DNA of 43,510 nucleotides from positions 1-43,510 of the forward strand of contig CABXST010000007.1 of NCBI GenBank assembly GCA_902514885.1, written 5' to 3'. Below, piece after piece: positions 29,880 through 40,236 of the stretch (its first letter is position 1; each line of letters begins with the position of its first letter). The position numbers were made by a program, and so were the translations under genes. The stretch comes from an uncultured Alphaproteobacteria bacterium (GTDB lineage Bacteria > Pseudomonadota > Alphaproteobacteria > HIMB59). The notes under the pieces were generated by a model. That model saw nothing but the letters and a program-made list of their open reading frames with translations, did not search any database and was not told the origin of the DNA.

Positions 29880-30188
29880 TTATCTAGAGTTTTTAAGAAG
29901 TCCCAATAAATCTTTTAAATCTGAGAGGATATTATCATTTAGTGATTTATTTTTTGATTTTGATTTTGATAAATAATCATTCACACCATCTAAAGTTAAT
30001 TTTTGGACATCAAGTAAATTTTTTATTTTTTTTAGAAGAAGTAAGTTTTCATAATCGTACAATCTGTGGCCTGATTCAGTTCTAATAACTTTCAATTTTG
30101 AAATTCTAGTTTCCCAGAATCTTATAGTGTGTTTTTGCTCCCCCACTATCTGGGACACATCATCTATATTATAAAAACTTTTGTTCAT
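29880..30188 (-). CDS. MerR-family transcriptional regulator
   Basis: YNIDDVSQIVGEQKHTIRFWETRISKLKVIRTESGHRLYDYEN; conserved position after ihfA. Confidence 0.88.
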   Translation of the reverse strand: MNKSFYNIDDVSQIVGEQKHTIRFWETRISKLKVIRTESGHRLYDYENLLLLKKIKNLLDVQKLTLDGVNDYLSKSKSKNKSLNDNILSDLKDLLGLLKNSR

Positions 30189-30460
30189 AAAACTAGTTTA
30201 TTGGATTTTTTAAAGCTTATAACTTTTCTTGATTTTATTAAATGCTCTTCTTTTGTTTTAGGATTTCTTCCAATTCTTTCATTTTTTTGATTAATTTTAA
30301 AAGAGCCAATATAATTTATTGATAGATCTGAGGAGATCATCTCGTTGCTCCAAATTTCTAAAATTTTATCAATTTTTTTGTAAACTGTAGAATAAGCAAT
30401 ACCGAATTCAATTGATATTTGTTTAGCTATTGTTTCTCTTGTTAATTTATCTTGAGACAT
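30185..30460 (-). CDS. ihfA: Integration host factor alpha subunit (HU/IHF family), divergent
   Basis: LTRETIAKQISIEFGIAYSTVYKKIDKI...IGSFKINQKNERIGRNPKTKEEHLIKSRKVISFKKS; ORF-track start 30508, internal Met (MSQDKLT, ~30460) preferred. Confidence 0.82.
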   Translation of the reverse strand: MSQDKLTRETIAKQISIEFGIAYSTVYKKIDKILEIWSNEMISSDLSINYIGSFKINQKNERIGRNPKTKEEHLIKSRKVISFKKSNKLVL

Positions 30461-31451
30461 TTTTCTTAATCTCATTAAGTAAATTAGCATCAATGCATTT
30501 GACACCAAATTCTATTGCATTTGCGAATGCATGTGAGTCTGCATTTCCGTGACTTTTAATAACTATACCGTTCACTCCAATAAACATGCCTCCATTATAG
30601 TTTCTAGGATCGATTGAATTTTTAAAATTATTAAAATTTTTCTTAAGCAATAAGGACAAAAATTTTGAATAATGGGAGGAGGTCAAACTTTTTTTTAAAG
30701 AGTCAGTTATAAATTTAGATACACCTTCAGCTGTTTTGAGTGCAATATTTCCAGAAAATCCATCTGTGACAATGACATGGTTGTTTGTGGAGGTTATCTC
30801 ATCCGCCTCTACAAAGCCCTTGTAATTTATTCTTTTGTCACTTTTCATTAATTCATGTGTCTCTTGAATTAAATTATTTCCTTTGAGTTCCTCTGATCCA
30901 ATATTTAAAAGTGCTACTTTGGTCTCAACTTGCGGATAAAGAACTTTATAGTAAGTACTTCCCATAACTGCAAAATCTAACAAATTTTCTGAACTGCATT
31001 CAGCATTTGCTCCTAAATCTAAAAAACATACTGGATGTTTTTCTGATGGAAAAAGAGAAGCTATCGCTGGTCTAGTAATATTTTCAATTGTTCTAAGATA
31101 AACAGTTGAATACGCCATCATGGCACCTGTATTCCCAGCTGAAATACTTATTTGATTTTTATCCTCTTTTAAATTCAAAATGGAATTAGACATTGAACTG
31201 TTTCGATTATCTTTTTTTAAAGCATCACTAGGTTTCATATCTGGGGAAATAAAGTTTTGAGATTGAGTCCATTGAGAGCTATCAAATAAATCTGAAAATA
31301 TTGGTTTAAATTTTTCATAAACAGATTTTTCTGAATGTAAATTAAAGTTAATAGATGGATTATTGGTTTTAGCAATATTTGCCCCTTCTAGAACTGAGTT
31401 TGGTGCAAAGTCACCACCGTGAAGGTCAAGATTTATTAAATAATTATTCAT
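30447..31451 (-). CDS. plsX: Phosphate acyltransferase PlsX
   Basis: NLDLHGGDFAPNSVLEGA, SAGNTGAMMAYS, LDLGANAECSSENLLDFAVMGS, VTDGFSGNIALKTAEG. Confidence 0.95.
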   Translation of the reverse strand: MNNYLINLDLHGGDFAPNSVLEGANIAKTNNPSINFNLHSEKSVYEKFKPIFSDLFDSSQWTQSQNFISPDMKPSDALKKDNRNSSMSNSILNLKEDKNQISISAGNTGAMMAYSTVYLRTIENITRPAIASLFPSEKHPVCFLDLGANAECSSENLLDFAVMGSTYYKVLYPQVETKVALLNIGSEELKGNNLIQETHELMKSDKRINYKGFVEADEITSTNNHVIVTDGFSGNIALKTAEGVSKFITDSLKKSLTSSHYSKFLSLLLKKNFNNFKNSIDPRNYNGGMFIGVNGIVIKSHGNADSHAFANAIEFGVKCIDANLLNEIKKNVSR

Positions 31452-31500
31452 GTATGTTTATTATTGCTTTAAAGAAACTTATACCTTATTTGTTTTTATT

Positions 31501-31833
31501 GTGAATATTTTAAAAATTCATAAAATCTTTTTAGCCTTTCTATGCTCAATAATTTTATTTTCTTGCTCAAAAGATGTTTATTTTTCTGGTATTTCAGAAA
31601 ATAGTTTTAATGAAATTAAAGAAAATTATCAAAAAATTGATTATTCAAAAGAAGATATAATAACTATTATTGGTCCCCCTTTAATAAAAGAAAACCTTGA
31701 AAATTTGTGGATTTATAGAACTAATAAAAAAAAAGGAATAGCTGCTTTCAAGCAAACTGTCTACAACAAGACCTTAAAACTAAAATTTGAAGATAATATT
31801 TTAAGGTCTGTTGAAGAAATTGACTTAAATTAA
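31501..31833 (+). CDS. bamE: Outer membrane assembly lipoprotein BamE/SmpA
   Basis: ORF-track start 31450 overlaps plsX start; GTG 31501 preferred. [13 protein letters not shown] lipobox, [13 protein letters not shown]...[11 protein letters not shown]. Confidence 0.8.
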   Translation: MNILKIHKIFLAFLCSIILFSCSKDVYFSGISENSFNEIKENYQKIDYSKEDIITIIGPPLIKENLENLWIYRTNKKKGIAAFKQTVYNKTLKLKFEDNILRSVEEIDLN

Positions 31834-33953
31834 ATAATATTTAAATGAACAACTATTGATAGCAATAGAATTGATACAATATTTGTTATTTTAATCATTG
31901 GGTTAACAGCCGGGCCTGCAGTATCCTTGTAAGGATCGCCAACAGTATCACCGGTGATAGAAGCTTTATGCGTTTCACTACCTTTCCCACCTAAATTACC
32001 ATCTTCAATATACTTTTTTGCATTATCCCATGCACCGCCACCAGCAGTCATTGAAATAGCTACAAAAAAACCAGTAATTATGACTCCAATTAAAAGAGCG
32101 CCAAGTGCTTGAAATGCAGTATTAACACTACCTGTAAGGGAATAAACACCAAAGAAGACAACTACTGGTGATAAAACAGGGAGTAAAGATGGTATGATCA
32201 TTTCTTTGATTGCAGATTTTGTTAAAATGTCTACACATTTCCCATAATCTGGTTTCTCTTTACCTGACATAATTCCTTTTTTTTCTTTAAACTGTTGTCT
32301 AACTTCTAAAACAACTGATCCAGCTGCTCTTCCAACAGCTGTCATGCTTAATGCACTAAATAAATATGGAAGTAACCCTCCTAATAAAAGACCAATAATT
32401 ACATATGGCTCTGACAGATCAAAAGATACGTCAAATACATCATTACCTGTTTCTTTATTAAAATATTTTAGATCCTCTGTATAGGCCGCAAATAAAACTA
32501 AGGCTCCAAGACCAGCAGATCCGATTGCATATCCTTTGGTAACAGCTTTAGTGGTGTTTCCAACAGCATCAAGTGCGTCGGTTCTTTGTCTTACACTTTT
32601 TCTCAATCCAGACATCTCAGCAATACCACCAGCATTGTCTGTTACAGGACCGTAGGCATCTAACGCAACTACCATTCCGGCTAGAGCTAGCATTGAAGTT
32701 ACAGCAATAGCAATACCGAATAGACCTGCTGTTGCAAATGTTAATCCAATACCTGCAACTATAATAAGCACAGGAATAGCAGTAGATTCCATACCCATAG
32801 CTAATCCTTGAATAATATTTGTTGCATGACCGGTTTGAGAGGCTTCAGCAACACTCTTCACAGGTCGATACTCTGTACTTGTGTAGTATTCTGTTATGAA
32901 AACAAGGGCTAAAGTAATTAATAATCCATAAACAGCACAGAGAAATAAATCCATTCCGTTGTACCACTTAGATCCTATTTGGAAATATTGATCAAAGCCA
33001 ATTGAGTAATGTGTGATTACAGCAAATAACACAACTGAAATTATCAGTGTCATGAAGAAACCTTTATATAGCGCCCCCATTATAGATGATTTCGGTGTTG
33101 ATATTGATACAAACTGCGAACCAACAATAGAGGCTATAATGCTTGATCCAGCTAATAGTAATGGATAAATAGTTAAATCAGTGACAGCTCCTTGAAAAAT
33201 TATTGCTAATACCATTGTTGCAACAATAGAAACGACATAAGTCTCAAATAAATCTGCAGCCATACCAGCGCAGTCGCCTACGTTATCTCCAACATTATCT
33301 GCAATAACAGCAGGGTTTCTCGGATCATCTTCCGGAATATCTTTTTCAACTTTACCAACTAAGTCTGCGCCAACGTCTGCACCTTTTGTAAATATGCCCC
33401 CACCTAGTCTTGCAAAAATTGAAATTAAAGATGAGCCAAAACCTAGAGCTACTAAAGGCTCAATGAGTTCTCTCCCACTTCTACCAAAACCAAAGTATAA
33501 AAGGAAAAAATATCCAGCAATACCTGCTAATGCTAAACCTACAACTAAAAGTCCAGTAACAGCACCAGCATTAAATGCTACGTACAAACCTTTTTTTAAA
33601 GATACACTTGAAGCTTGAGCAGTTATAACATTTGCGCGAACTGATACGTTCATTCCTATATAACCAGCTAAGCCTGATAAAACAGCACCAATCAAAAAAC
33701 CCACCGGTACATCATATGTATGTTCAAAAGGTATTAAGAAGAATGCAAGAAAGATCACCACACCAACTATTGCTATAGTAGTGTACTGTCTGTTTAAGTA
33801 AGCTTTTGCACCTTCTTGAATAGCACCAGATATTTCAATCATTTTCTTGGTGCCTTTAGATAAACTTAATATTTTATTTGTTGTAAATAAACCGAAAGCA
33901 ATCGCTGCGATTGCAGCAAATAATACTATTTGCAAGTACTGTATTTGAGACAT
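31830..33953 (-). CDS. hppA: Membrane-bound proton-translocating pyrophosphatase, K+-independent type
   Basis: [98 protein letters not shown]. Confidence 0.96.
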   Translation of the reverse strand: MSQIQYLQIVLFAAIAAIAFGLFTTNKILSLSKGTKKMIEISGAIQEGAKAYLNRQYTTIAIVGVVIFLAFFLIPFEHTYDVPVGFLIGAVLSGLAGYIGMNVSVRANVITAQASSVSLKKGLYVAFNAGAVTGLLVVGLALAGIAGYFFLLYFGFGRSGRELIEPLVALGFGSSLISIFARLGGGIFTKGADVGADLVGKVEKDIPEDDPRNPAVIADNVGDNVGDCAGMAADLFETYVVSIVATMVLAIIFQGAVTDLTIYPLLLAGSSIIASIVGSQFVSISTPKSSIMGALYKGFFMTLIISVVLFAVITHYSIGFDQYFQIGSKWYNGMDLFLCAVYGLLITLALVFITEYYTSTEYRPVKSVAEASQTGHATNIIQGLAMGMESTAIPVLIIVAGIGLTFATAGLFGIAIAVTSMLALAGMVVALDAYGPVTDNAGGIAEMSGLRKSVRQRTDALDAVGNTTKAVTKGYAIGSAGLGALVLFAAYTEDLKYFNKETGNDVFDVSFDLSEPYVIIGLLLGGLLPYLFSALSMTAVGRAAGSVVLEVRQQFKEKKGIMSGKEKPDYGKCVDILTKSAIKEMIIPSLLPVLSPVVVFFGVYSLTGSVNTAFQALGALLIGVIITGFFVAISMTAGGGAWDNAKKYIEDGNLGGKGSETHKASITGDTVGDPYKDTAGPAVNPMIKITNIVSILLLSIVVHLNII

Positions 33954-33984
33954 GGTAAGTTGTTAATCTATTTCTATTTTATTT

Positions 33985-34371
33985 TCAAGGTGCTTTTTTA
34001 GAGGCATCATCTAACAGAAAATTGAAATATTTAACCTCGTCATGAGTAAGAAAATCCTTAGAAAGCTTGATATATTCGCTCATTAAGATCTTTTTTTTCT
34101 CCTTATTTAAGAGATATTCAGAGCAAAAAGCATAAAGTAGAAAAACAGTTATTTTGTTAGTTTTTTCTAAAATTTTAGAATCTATCAAACCCTTAATTTT
34201 CTCAAGATTAGAGTTAAAGCTATCATTTAGAGAGAATAGTTTTTTTTTGTTAAAGGGTCTTTTTTTTATATTTTGTTTAATGAATTCATCTAACTCAAAG
34301 TCAGTAGAATAATTTCTTTGAAATATAAATTGAAAAAAAAATAGTCTAGTGTTTTTATTTAAGTTAAGCAT
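33985..34371 (-). CDS. nusB: Transcription antitermination factor NusB
   Basis: Divergent NusB-like sequence (ARLFFFQFIFQRNY pattern) immediately after ribH. Confidence 0.72.
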   Translation of the reverse strand: MLNLNKNTRLFFFQFIFQRNYSTDFELDEFIKQNIKKRPFNKKKLFSLNDSFNSNLEKIKGLIDSKILEKTNKITVFLLYAFCSEYLLNKEKKKILMSEYIKLSKDFLTHDEVKYFNFLLDDASKKAP

Positions 34372-34787
34372 TTGATCATTTTTACCATTGCACTTGCAGC
34401 TTCATGTCCTTTGTTTTTATTATCATTTTTTGATCTTTTTAAAGCTTGGGTCTTATTGTATGCATTGATTATTCCATTAGATACAAGAGTAGTTTTATTT
34501 TGATTTACAATATCTAAAAGAGCCTTTCCAACAGAGTCGGATATAACTTCGAAATGGTAAGTATGGCCTTTAATAACACATCCAAGAGCAATAAATAAAT
34601 TATGGTTACTTGGTTTTATTTTCCATTTTATCATTTGAGGGATTTCATAAACACCAGGAACAATCAAAATTTCATATTTGAGATTATTTTTCTCTAGGAC
34701 TTTAATACAAGATTTTGTTAATGAGTCTGTTATCTCTTTATAATAATCAGCAATAATTATTTTTATATTTAATTTTGATTTATTCAT
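34359..34787 (-). CDS. ribH: 6,7-dimethyl-8-ribityllumazine synthase
   Basis: YEILIVPGVYEIPQMI, IALGCVIKGHTYHFEVISDSVGKALLDI. Confidence 0.93.
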   Translation of the reverse strand: MNKSKLNIKIIIADYYKEITDSLTKSCIKVLEKNNLKYEILIVPGVYEIPQMIKWKIKPSNHNLFIALGCVIKGHTYHFEVISDSVGKALLDIVNQNKTTLVSNGIINAYNKTQALKRSKNDNKNKGHEAASAMVKMIKCLT

Positions 34788-34789
34788 GA

Positions 34790-35863
34790 TTAAAGACTCT
34801 CTATTTTATTTACGTTTAATCCATATATTCCTAAATCTAAATCTTCTCCAAGTGAATTAGACAAAACAGAAATATTATTAATTGAGAAATTTTTGAGTAT
34901 TTGAGCTCCTAGTCCATAGTATTTTACTTTTTCATCATTTGATAATTTTCCAAGATCTCCCAGTATTGGATTATTAATAAGTACTATGATTCCAGATCCA
35001 TGAGATTTTATTTTTTCAATTGAGGCGTGTAAGTCTTTTGTTTTTGGATTATTAAAATTCATAATTATATCATCAAAGCCTTGGACTGGATGAACTCTAG
35101 TCATTACGCTGTCTTGGATAGATAAATCTCCTAAGTGTAAAGTTGCGTGATGTAATCCATCAATGGTATTTTCAAATACGTTGAATTCAAAAATATCTGA
35201 GTAGATATTTTTAATTTGGTGTTGCTTTTCAGGAATTTTTTTTATGAGTAAGTCGTTTTTAATTCTATATGCAATCAAGTCTTGGATAGTGCCTATGTTT
35301 ATAGCGTGTTTTTTTGCATAAGGTATCAGGTCTGGAACTCTTGCCATACTACCATCATCGTTCATGATCTCACAAATTACAGCTGAGTGATTTAATCCAG
35401 CTAGTCTAGATATGTCTACTGCGGCCTCCGTATGACCTGCCCTTGTTAGTACACCTCCATCCCATGCAATTAGAGGAAATACGTGTCCGGGACTAACAAT
35501 ATCTCCTTGTTTAAAATTTGGATTTATCGCTGCACTTACTGTTTCTGCTCTATCAAATGCAGAAATGCCTGTTGTAATGTTGGTACTAGACTCTATTGAA
35601 ATGGTGAATGCTGTGGTCTTCTTCTTCCAGTTATCTGGATTCATTAAAGGTAGTTTTAATTCATCAGCTCTGGTCTCTGATATAGATAGACAAATTAAGC
35701 CTCTTCCATGAGTTGCCATGAAATTGATATGCTCTGGTTTACAAAGTGAGGCAGGTATAATTAAATCACCTTCATTTTCTCTATCTTCGCTATCAACCAG
35801 AATATACATTTTACCATTGCGAGCATCATTTATAATATTTTCGATATTTGTAAAATCTGACAT
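34790..35863 (-). CDS. ribB: 3,4-dihydroxy-2-butanone-4-phosphate synthase with degenerate GTP cyclohydrolase II-like C-terminal domain (RibBX-like)
   Basis: MYILVDSEDRENEGDLIIPA, ATHGRGLICLS, ISAFDRAETV, SPGHVFPLIAWDGGVLTRAGHTEAAVD; C-terminal domain lacks the Zn Cys cluster. Confidence 0.92.
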   Translation of the reverse strand: MSDFTNIENIINDARNGKMYILVDSEDRENEGDLIIPASLCKPEHINFMATHGRGLICLSISETRADELKLPLMNPDNWKKKTTAFTISIESSTNITTGISAFDRAETVSAAINPNFKQGDIVSPGHVFPLIAWDGGVLTRAGHTEAAVDISRLAGLNHSAVICEIMNDDGSMARVPDLIPYAKKHAINIGTIQDLIAYRIKNDLLIKKIPEKQHQIKNIYSDIFEFNVFENTIDGLHHATLHLGDLSIQDSVMTRVHPVQGFDDIIMNFNNPKTKDLHASIEKIKSHGSGIIVLINNPILGDLGKLSNDEKVKYYGLGAQILKNFSINNISVLSNSLGEDLDLGIYGLNVNKIESL

Positions 35864-35875
35864 TAATTTAACAAT

Positions 35876-36454
35876 CTAAGTTTTTGAGGAGTGAGCGTAT
35901 CTTGCTAGCATATCGACTTCAAGATTTAAAATTTCATTTTTCTTATATGTATGAATATCTGTATGTTTATAGGTATGAGGGATAATCATACAATGACATT
36001 TATTTGTTTTAACATTATTTATTGTAAGAGAAATACCATTTAAAGATATTGACCCTTTTTGAACTATAAATCTTTTAAGATTTTTTGGAAAAATAAAAGA
36101 TAAAAACCAACTACTTCCAATTTTATGTATTTCTTCAACAGAGCAAGTTGTATCAATATGACCAAAAACAAAATGACCAGAAATCTCATCACCAACTTTT
36201 AAAGATTTTTCTAAATTTATTTGTTTTCCAACTTTCCAATATTTAGCATTGGTTTTATTCATTGTTTCATAAGAAATATCTGCCTTAAAAGCATTTTTTT
36301 TTATAGATGTAACTGTTAAACAAATTCCAGAACAACATATTGAAGAACCTAACTTGTATCCTTTTAATGAAGATTGGATTTCAACCACCAAGGACTTTTC
36401 TTCTCTTATCAATTTTTTAATTTTACCTTGAGATTGAATTATTCCACTAAACAT
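35876..36454 (-). CDS. ribE: Riboflavin synthase alpha chain
   Basis: MFSGIIQSQGKI, GSSICCSGICLTVTSI, GHFVFGHIDTTCSV, KGSISLNGISLTINNV duplicated lumazine-binding repeats. Confidence 0.94.
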   Translation of the reverse strand: MFSGIIQSQGKIKKLIREEKSLVVEIQSSLKGYKLGSSICCSGICLTVTSIKKNAFKADISYETMNKTNAKYWKVGKQINLEKSLKVGDEISGHFVFGHIDTTCSVEEIHKIGSSWFLSFIFPKNLKRFIVQKGSISLNGISLTINNVKTNKCHCMIIPHTYKHTDIHTYKKNEILNLEVDMLARYAHSSKT

Positions 36455-37443
36455 TAGTTTGTAAATTTATAAATCATATCCTCTCCATACTTTAAAGAGG
36501 ACTTTAATATGAGATTATTTGTTATTGATTTCATTGATAAAAAATATTTTTTACTTGCATTTTTTATAGTCATGTTTGACTGGCAGACTATAACCTCATC
36601 AAATAAATTACAATTAAGAAAGTATTTAAAAGTATTAAGTCCGCCTTCGATAAGAATAGATTGGGTTTTCAATTTTTTAAATAAGGAGAAATTTTTAGTA
36701 ACTGTTTTTTTATAGTCAACTGTAATCAACTTATAACTCTTAAATTTAATTTCTTTATTTGAGAATATTAATTTTGTAACATTTTTTGAAACTCCTTGTA
36801 ATCTACATGTTAATTTTGGCTTATCATCTAATACCGTATTCATACCTACAGCAACAGCGTCATGAGATAATCTCAGTTGATGCATAAAATATTGAGTTTG
36901 ATCAGAAGTTATATTTTTATGAGTTGGGCTTTTACTAAACCCATTTTTTGAGATTGCGATTTTAAGAGTAATGAAGGGTCTATTTAAAGTTTTACGAGTG
37001 TAAAAAAATTTATTAATTATCTTAAATCTATCTGTCGATTTTAAAGAATGAAAAACTTTTATCTTTTGTTTTTTTAAAAAATCAATTCCCTTGCCTTTTA
37101 TATTTGGATTTGGATCTAATGAACTAATAAAAACTTTTTTTATACCAGCCTTAACAATTGCTTTAGCACAGCAGCTACTTTTTTTAAAACAAGGTTCTAA
37201 GCTAATGTACATGACAGTTTTATTATTTATTTTATTATGTGATATTTTTTTTAAAGCATTAATTTCTGCATGAGGTCTGCCATTTGTAGAAGTTAAACCA
37301 TAACTAAGGATTATCCCTTCTGATGATTTAGAGTAATCTACAATCAGACATGCAACTGAAGGGTTTTTTCCTGTTAGTCCAATATTTCTAATTGATAAAT
37401 TATTTACACTTTGAAGATAATTAAGATGATTTTGACTAACCAA
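36454..37443 (-). CDS. ribD: Bifunctional pyrimidine deaminase/reductase RibD
   Basis: NPSVACLIVD, GRPHAEINAL, YISLEPCFKKSSCCAKAIVKAGIKKV, DAVAVGMNTVLDDKPKLTCR, SILIEGGLNTF. Confidence 0.92.
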   Translation of the reverse strand: MVSQNHLNYLQSVNNLSIRNIGLTGKNPSVACLIVDYSKSSEGIILSYGLTSTNGRPHAEINALKKISHNKINNKTVMYISLEPCFKKSSCCAKAIVKAGIKKVFISSLDPNPNIKGKGIDFLKKQKIKVFHSLKSTDRFKIINKFFYTRKTLNRPFITLKIAISKNGFSKSPTHKNITSDQTQYFMHQLRLSHDAVAVGMNTVLDDKPKLTCRLQGVSKNVTKLIFSNKEIKFKSYKLITVDYKKTVTKNFSLFKKLKTQSILIEGGLNTFKYFLNCNLFDEVIVCQSNMTIKNASKKYFLSMKSITNNLILKSSLKYGEDMIYKFTN

Positions 37444-37446
37444 ATT

Positions 37447-37905
37447 TTACTTTTTGTCTATTGTGTCTAAAAACTGTTCAAAATCTTTAGTCTCACGGAA
37501 GTCTCTATAGACAGAAGCAAATCTTACATACGCAACCTTATCAATTGAAAAAAGAGCTTTCATAACAGACTCACCAATTACATTAGAACTAATTTCGTTT
37601 TCACCCATGCCCTCAACATCATTTACAATTCTTGAAATTAATTTTTCTTTGGTGTCTGTATCCACAGGTCTTTTTCGTAGTGCTAATTCAACAGACTTTG
37701 CTATTTTGTCTCTATCGAAATTTACTTTATCACCATCTTTTTTGACAACTACTATCTCTCTAAATTGAATTCTTTCGTGAGTAGTAAACCTACCTTTACA
37801 ATCTATGCAGATTCTTCTTCTCCTTATAACAGAACCGTTTTCCGAGGGTCTTGAGTCTAAAACAGATGTCTCTTTGTTTTTGTCAATACAAAAAGGACAT
37901 TTCAT
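37447..37905 (-). CDS. nrdR: Transcriptional repressor NrdR
   Basis: MKCPFCIDKNKETSVLDSRPSENGSVIRRRRICIDCKGRFTTHER; ATP-cone; VAYVRFASVYRDF. Confidence 0.97.
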   Translation of the reverse strand: MKCPFCIDKNKETSVLDSRPSENGSVIRRRRICIDCKGRFTTHERIQFREIVVVKKDGDKVNFDRDKIAKSVELALRKRPVDTDTKEKLISRIVNDVEGMGENEISSNVIGESVMKALFSIDKVAYVRFASVYRDFRETKDFEQFLDTIDKK

Positions 37906-37910
37906 CAGAA

Positions 37911-39185
37911 TTAATAAATAGGATACTTAGAGCAAAGGTCCTGAACTTCTTTATTAATAGAACTTTCAAGCATAGAAATGTCAGAATTAGATACAGAGAG
38001 ATTATTAATTATTGTTGAGATTTTTTCTCCAATAAATTTAAACTCTTCTTCTTTAAAACCTCTTGTTGTGGCAGCTGGAGAGCCTAATCTGATACCTGAG
38101 GTAATAGTTGGAGGATTTGGATCGTTTGCAACACCGTTTTTGTTGCAAGTCATTCCAGCTCTCTCCAAGCTTTCTTCAGCATCTTTACCAGTTACATTTT
38201 TTGATCTTAAATCTACTAAGACCATATGAGAATCTGTGCCACCAGTAACGATATCTATTCCATTTGACATAAGTACTTCGCCTAGAATTGATGCGTTCTT
38301 TTTGACTTGTTGAATATAGCTTTTAAACTCAGGTTGAAGAGCTTCTCCAAAAGCAACTGCTTTGGCTGCAATTACGTGCATTAAAGGTCCGCCTTGTAAA
38401 CCAGGAAAAACTGAACTATTGAACTTCTTTCCAAGATCTAAGTCATTACAAAGTATCATTCCCCCTCTTGGTCCTCTAATAGTCTTATGGGTAGTTGATG
38501 TAACCACGTGTGCGTGTGGCAATGGATCTGGGTATTCTTTTGCAGCGACAAGACCAGAATAGTGAGCCATATCAACTAGTAAGTATGATCCAACTTTATC
38601 TGCGATCTCTCTGAATTTTTTAAAATCAATGTTTCTTGGGTAAGCGGAGCCACCAGCAATTATCATACTAGGTTTATGTTCGACTGCTAAACGTTCAACC
38701 TCATCATAATCTATTAAAGAGGTTTCTGGTTTAATGCCATACTGAATAGCATTAAAATATTTTCCAGATTGATTAGGTCGTGAGCCATGAGTTAAGTGTC
38801 CACCAGCGTCTAAAGACATTCCTAAGATTGTGTCTCCAGGTTTAATTAATGCTAAAAATACGGCTTGGTTAGCTTGTGCACCTGAGTGAGGTTGGACATT
38901 GGCATAATTGCAACCATATAATTCTTTTAAACGATCGATAGCAAGATTTTCAGCTATATCTACAAACTCACATCCGCCATAATATCTTTTAGCGCTATAA
39001 CCCTCAGCATATTTGTTAGTCATAATGGAACCTTGAGCTTCAAGAACAGCTTTAGAGACTATGTTTTCAGAAGCTATTAATTCAATTTGATTTTGTTGTC
39101 TTGATAGTTCTTGTGAAATACTTTGGTATAAATCTTTATCTGCGTGTTCTAGGTTACTAGAAAAAAAATTTTCACTGAGTGTCAT
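37911..39185 (-). CDS. glyA: Serine hydroxymethyltransferase
   Basis: [60 protein letters not shown]. Confidence 0.97.
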   Translation of the reverse strand: MTLSENFFSSNLEHADKDLYQSISQELSRQQNQIELIASENIVSKAVLEAQGSIMTNKYAEGYSAKRYYGGCEFVDIAENLAIDRLKELYGCNYANVQPHSGAQANQAVFLALIKPGDTILGMSLDAGGHLTHGSRPNQSGKYFNAIQYGIKPETSLIDYDEVERLAVEHKPSMIIAGGSAYPRNIDFKKFREIADKVGSYLLVDMAHYSGLVAAKEYPDPLPHAHVVTSTTHKTIRGPRGGMILCNDLDLGKKFNSSVFPGLQGGPLMHVIAAKAVAFGEALQPEFKSYIQQVKKNASILGEVLMSNGIDIVTGGTDSHMVLVDLRSKNVTGKDAEESLERAGMTCNKNGVANDPNPPTITSGIRLGSPAATTRGFKEEEFKFIGEKISTIINNLSVSNSDISMLESSINKEVQDLCSKYPIY

Positions 39186-39622
39186 ATTTGCGATATTCTC
39201 CTTAAATGTCTGCCTTTGTCAAATTCTGTTTTAAAATAGGCGTTGAGCATAGCAAAAATATTTTTTTTTACAAAAGGTCTTCCTTTTAAACAAATAACGT
39301 TACTATCATTGTGTTTTCTTGTCATTTTTGCTGTTTGTGCATTATGACAAAGAGAAGCTCTAATGTGCTTATGCCTATTTGCACTTATACTTACTCCTAT
39401 TCCTGAACCACAGATCAAGATCCCCATGCTGGATTTATTGATATTTTTACATAATGTTTTTGCAAATTTTGGATAATCAACGGATTTATCTGAATTTGTC
39501 CCTAAATCTACAAAATTACATTTTTTTTTGCCAAGATATTCTTTGATAATAAACGATTTTAACCTAAAACCTGCATGATCTGAGGCTATATAGATTGTTT
39601 CAATTTTTCTTGGCAACTTCAT
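39182..39622 (-). CDS. rpiB: Ribose-5-phosphate isomerase B
   Basis: [52 protein letters not shown]. Confidence 0.93.
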   Translation of the reverse strand: MKLPRKIETIYIASDHAGFRLKSFIIKEYLGKKKCNFVDLGTNSDKSVDYPKFAKTLCKNINKSSMGILICGSGIGVSISANRHKHIRASLCHNAQTAKMTRKHNDSNVICLKGRPFVKKNIFAMLNAYFKTEFDKGRHLRRISQI

Positions 39623-40232
39623 TTCTAGAAAAAGGTAAATTAATATTCAAATTAATCAATACTCTGTTGACTATTCTGCTCATAAAATCAAAAAAAACCG
39701 ATTGGTGATTCTTATTGTTTTTCAAATATTCGTAAATGTCCTCATTAGTTCGCAAATTACTCATATTATTAGAATTAAATATTTTTTCTAAAACACTTTG
39801 ATTGAAATCAGGTTGATAGCCTGAGGTTTTTAAGATTTCAAGCTCCAATAATAATAGCTCTGACAGATAATTAGATCTATCATTCATTTTAGACATTAAT
39901 AGCAAATAATAATTTATAACATTAGAATTTTGATCAGCTAAAAAAAGTAACTTATTTATTAAAAAACAAAAATAATCGATCGCCTTTAGCTCATATTTTG
40001 AAAATAAAAACCATTTAAAAGAATTAATAGATGTCGAGGAAAGGCAAACATTATTATTATCAAATTCAATATTATTAAATCCACCCTTAACGTAATTAGT
40101 ACTTTTTTTTTTGGACTTTCCTCCAAATACAACAAGAGATTTTTGGCCGTGCTCAGTAGAATAAACTGAAACACTTAAATGATTTTCTTTAAAATTTTCG
40201 ACTTTTGTTACTATAGCTTCGGTTTTATACAA
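39600..40232 (-). CDS. recO: DNA repair protein RecO
   Basis: TEAIVTKVENFKENHLSVSVYSTEHGQKSLVVFGGKSKK; position after rnc. Confidence 0.82.
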   Translation of the reverse strand: MYKTEAIVTKVENFKENHLSVSVYSTEHGQKSLVVFGGKSKKKSTNYVKGGFNNIEFDNNNVCLSSTSINSFKWFLFSKYELKAIDYFCFLINKLLFLADQNSNVINYYLLLMSKMNDRSNYLSELLLLELEILKTSGYQPDFNQSVLEKIFNSNNMSNLRTNEDIYEYLKNNKNHQSVFFDFMSRIVNRVLINLNINLPFSRNEVAKKN

Positions 40233-40236
40233 TTAT

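Noticed and set aside
29800-29880. tRNA-Pro expected downstream of merR in many alphaproteobacteria
   Set aside because: No GGTTCRA T-loop or consistent cloverleaf on either strand in this gap.
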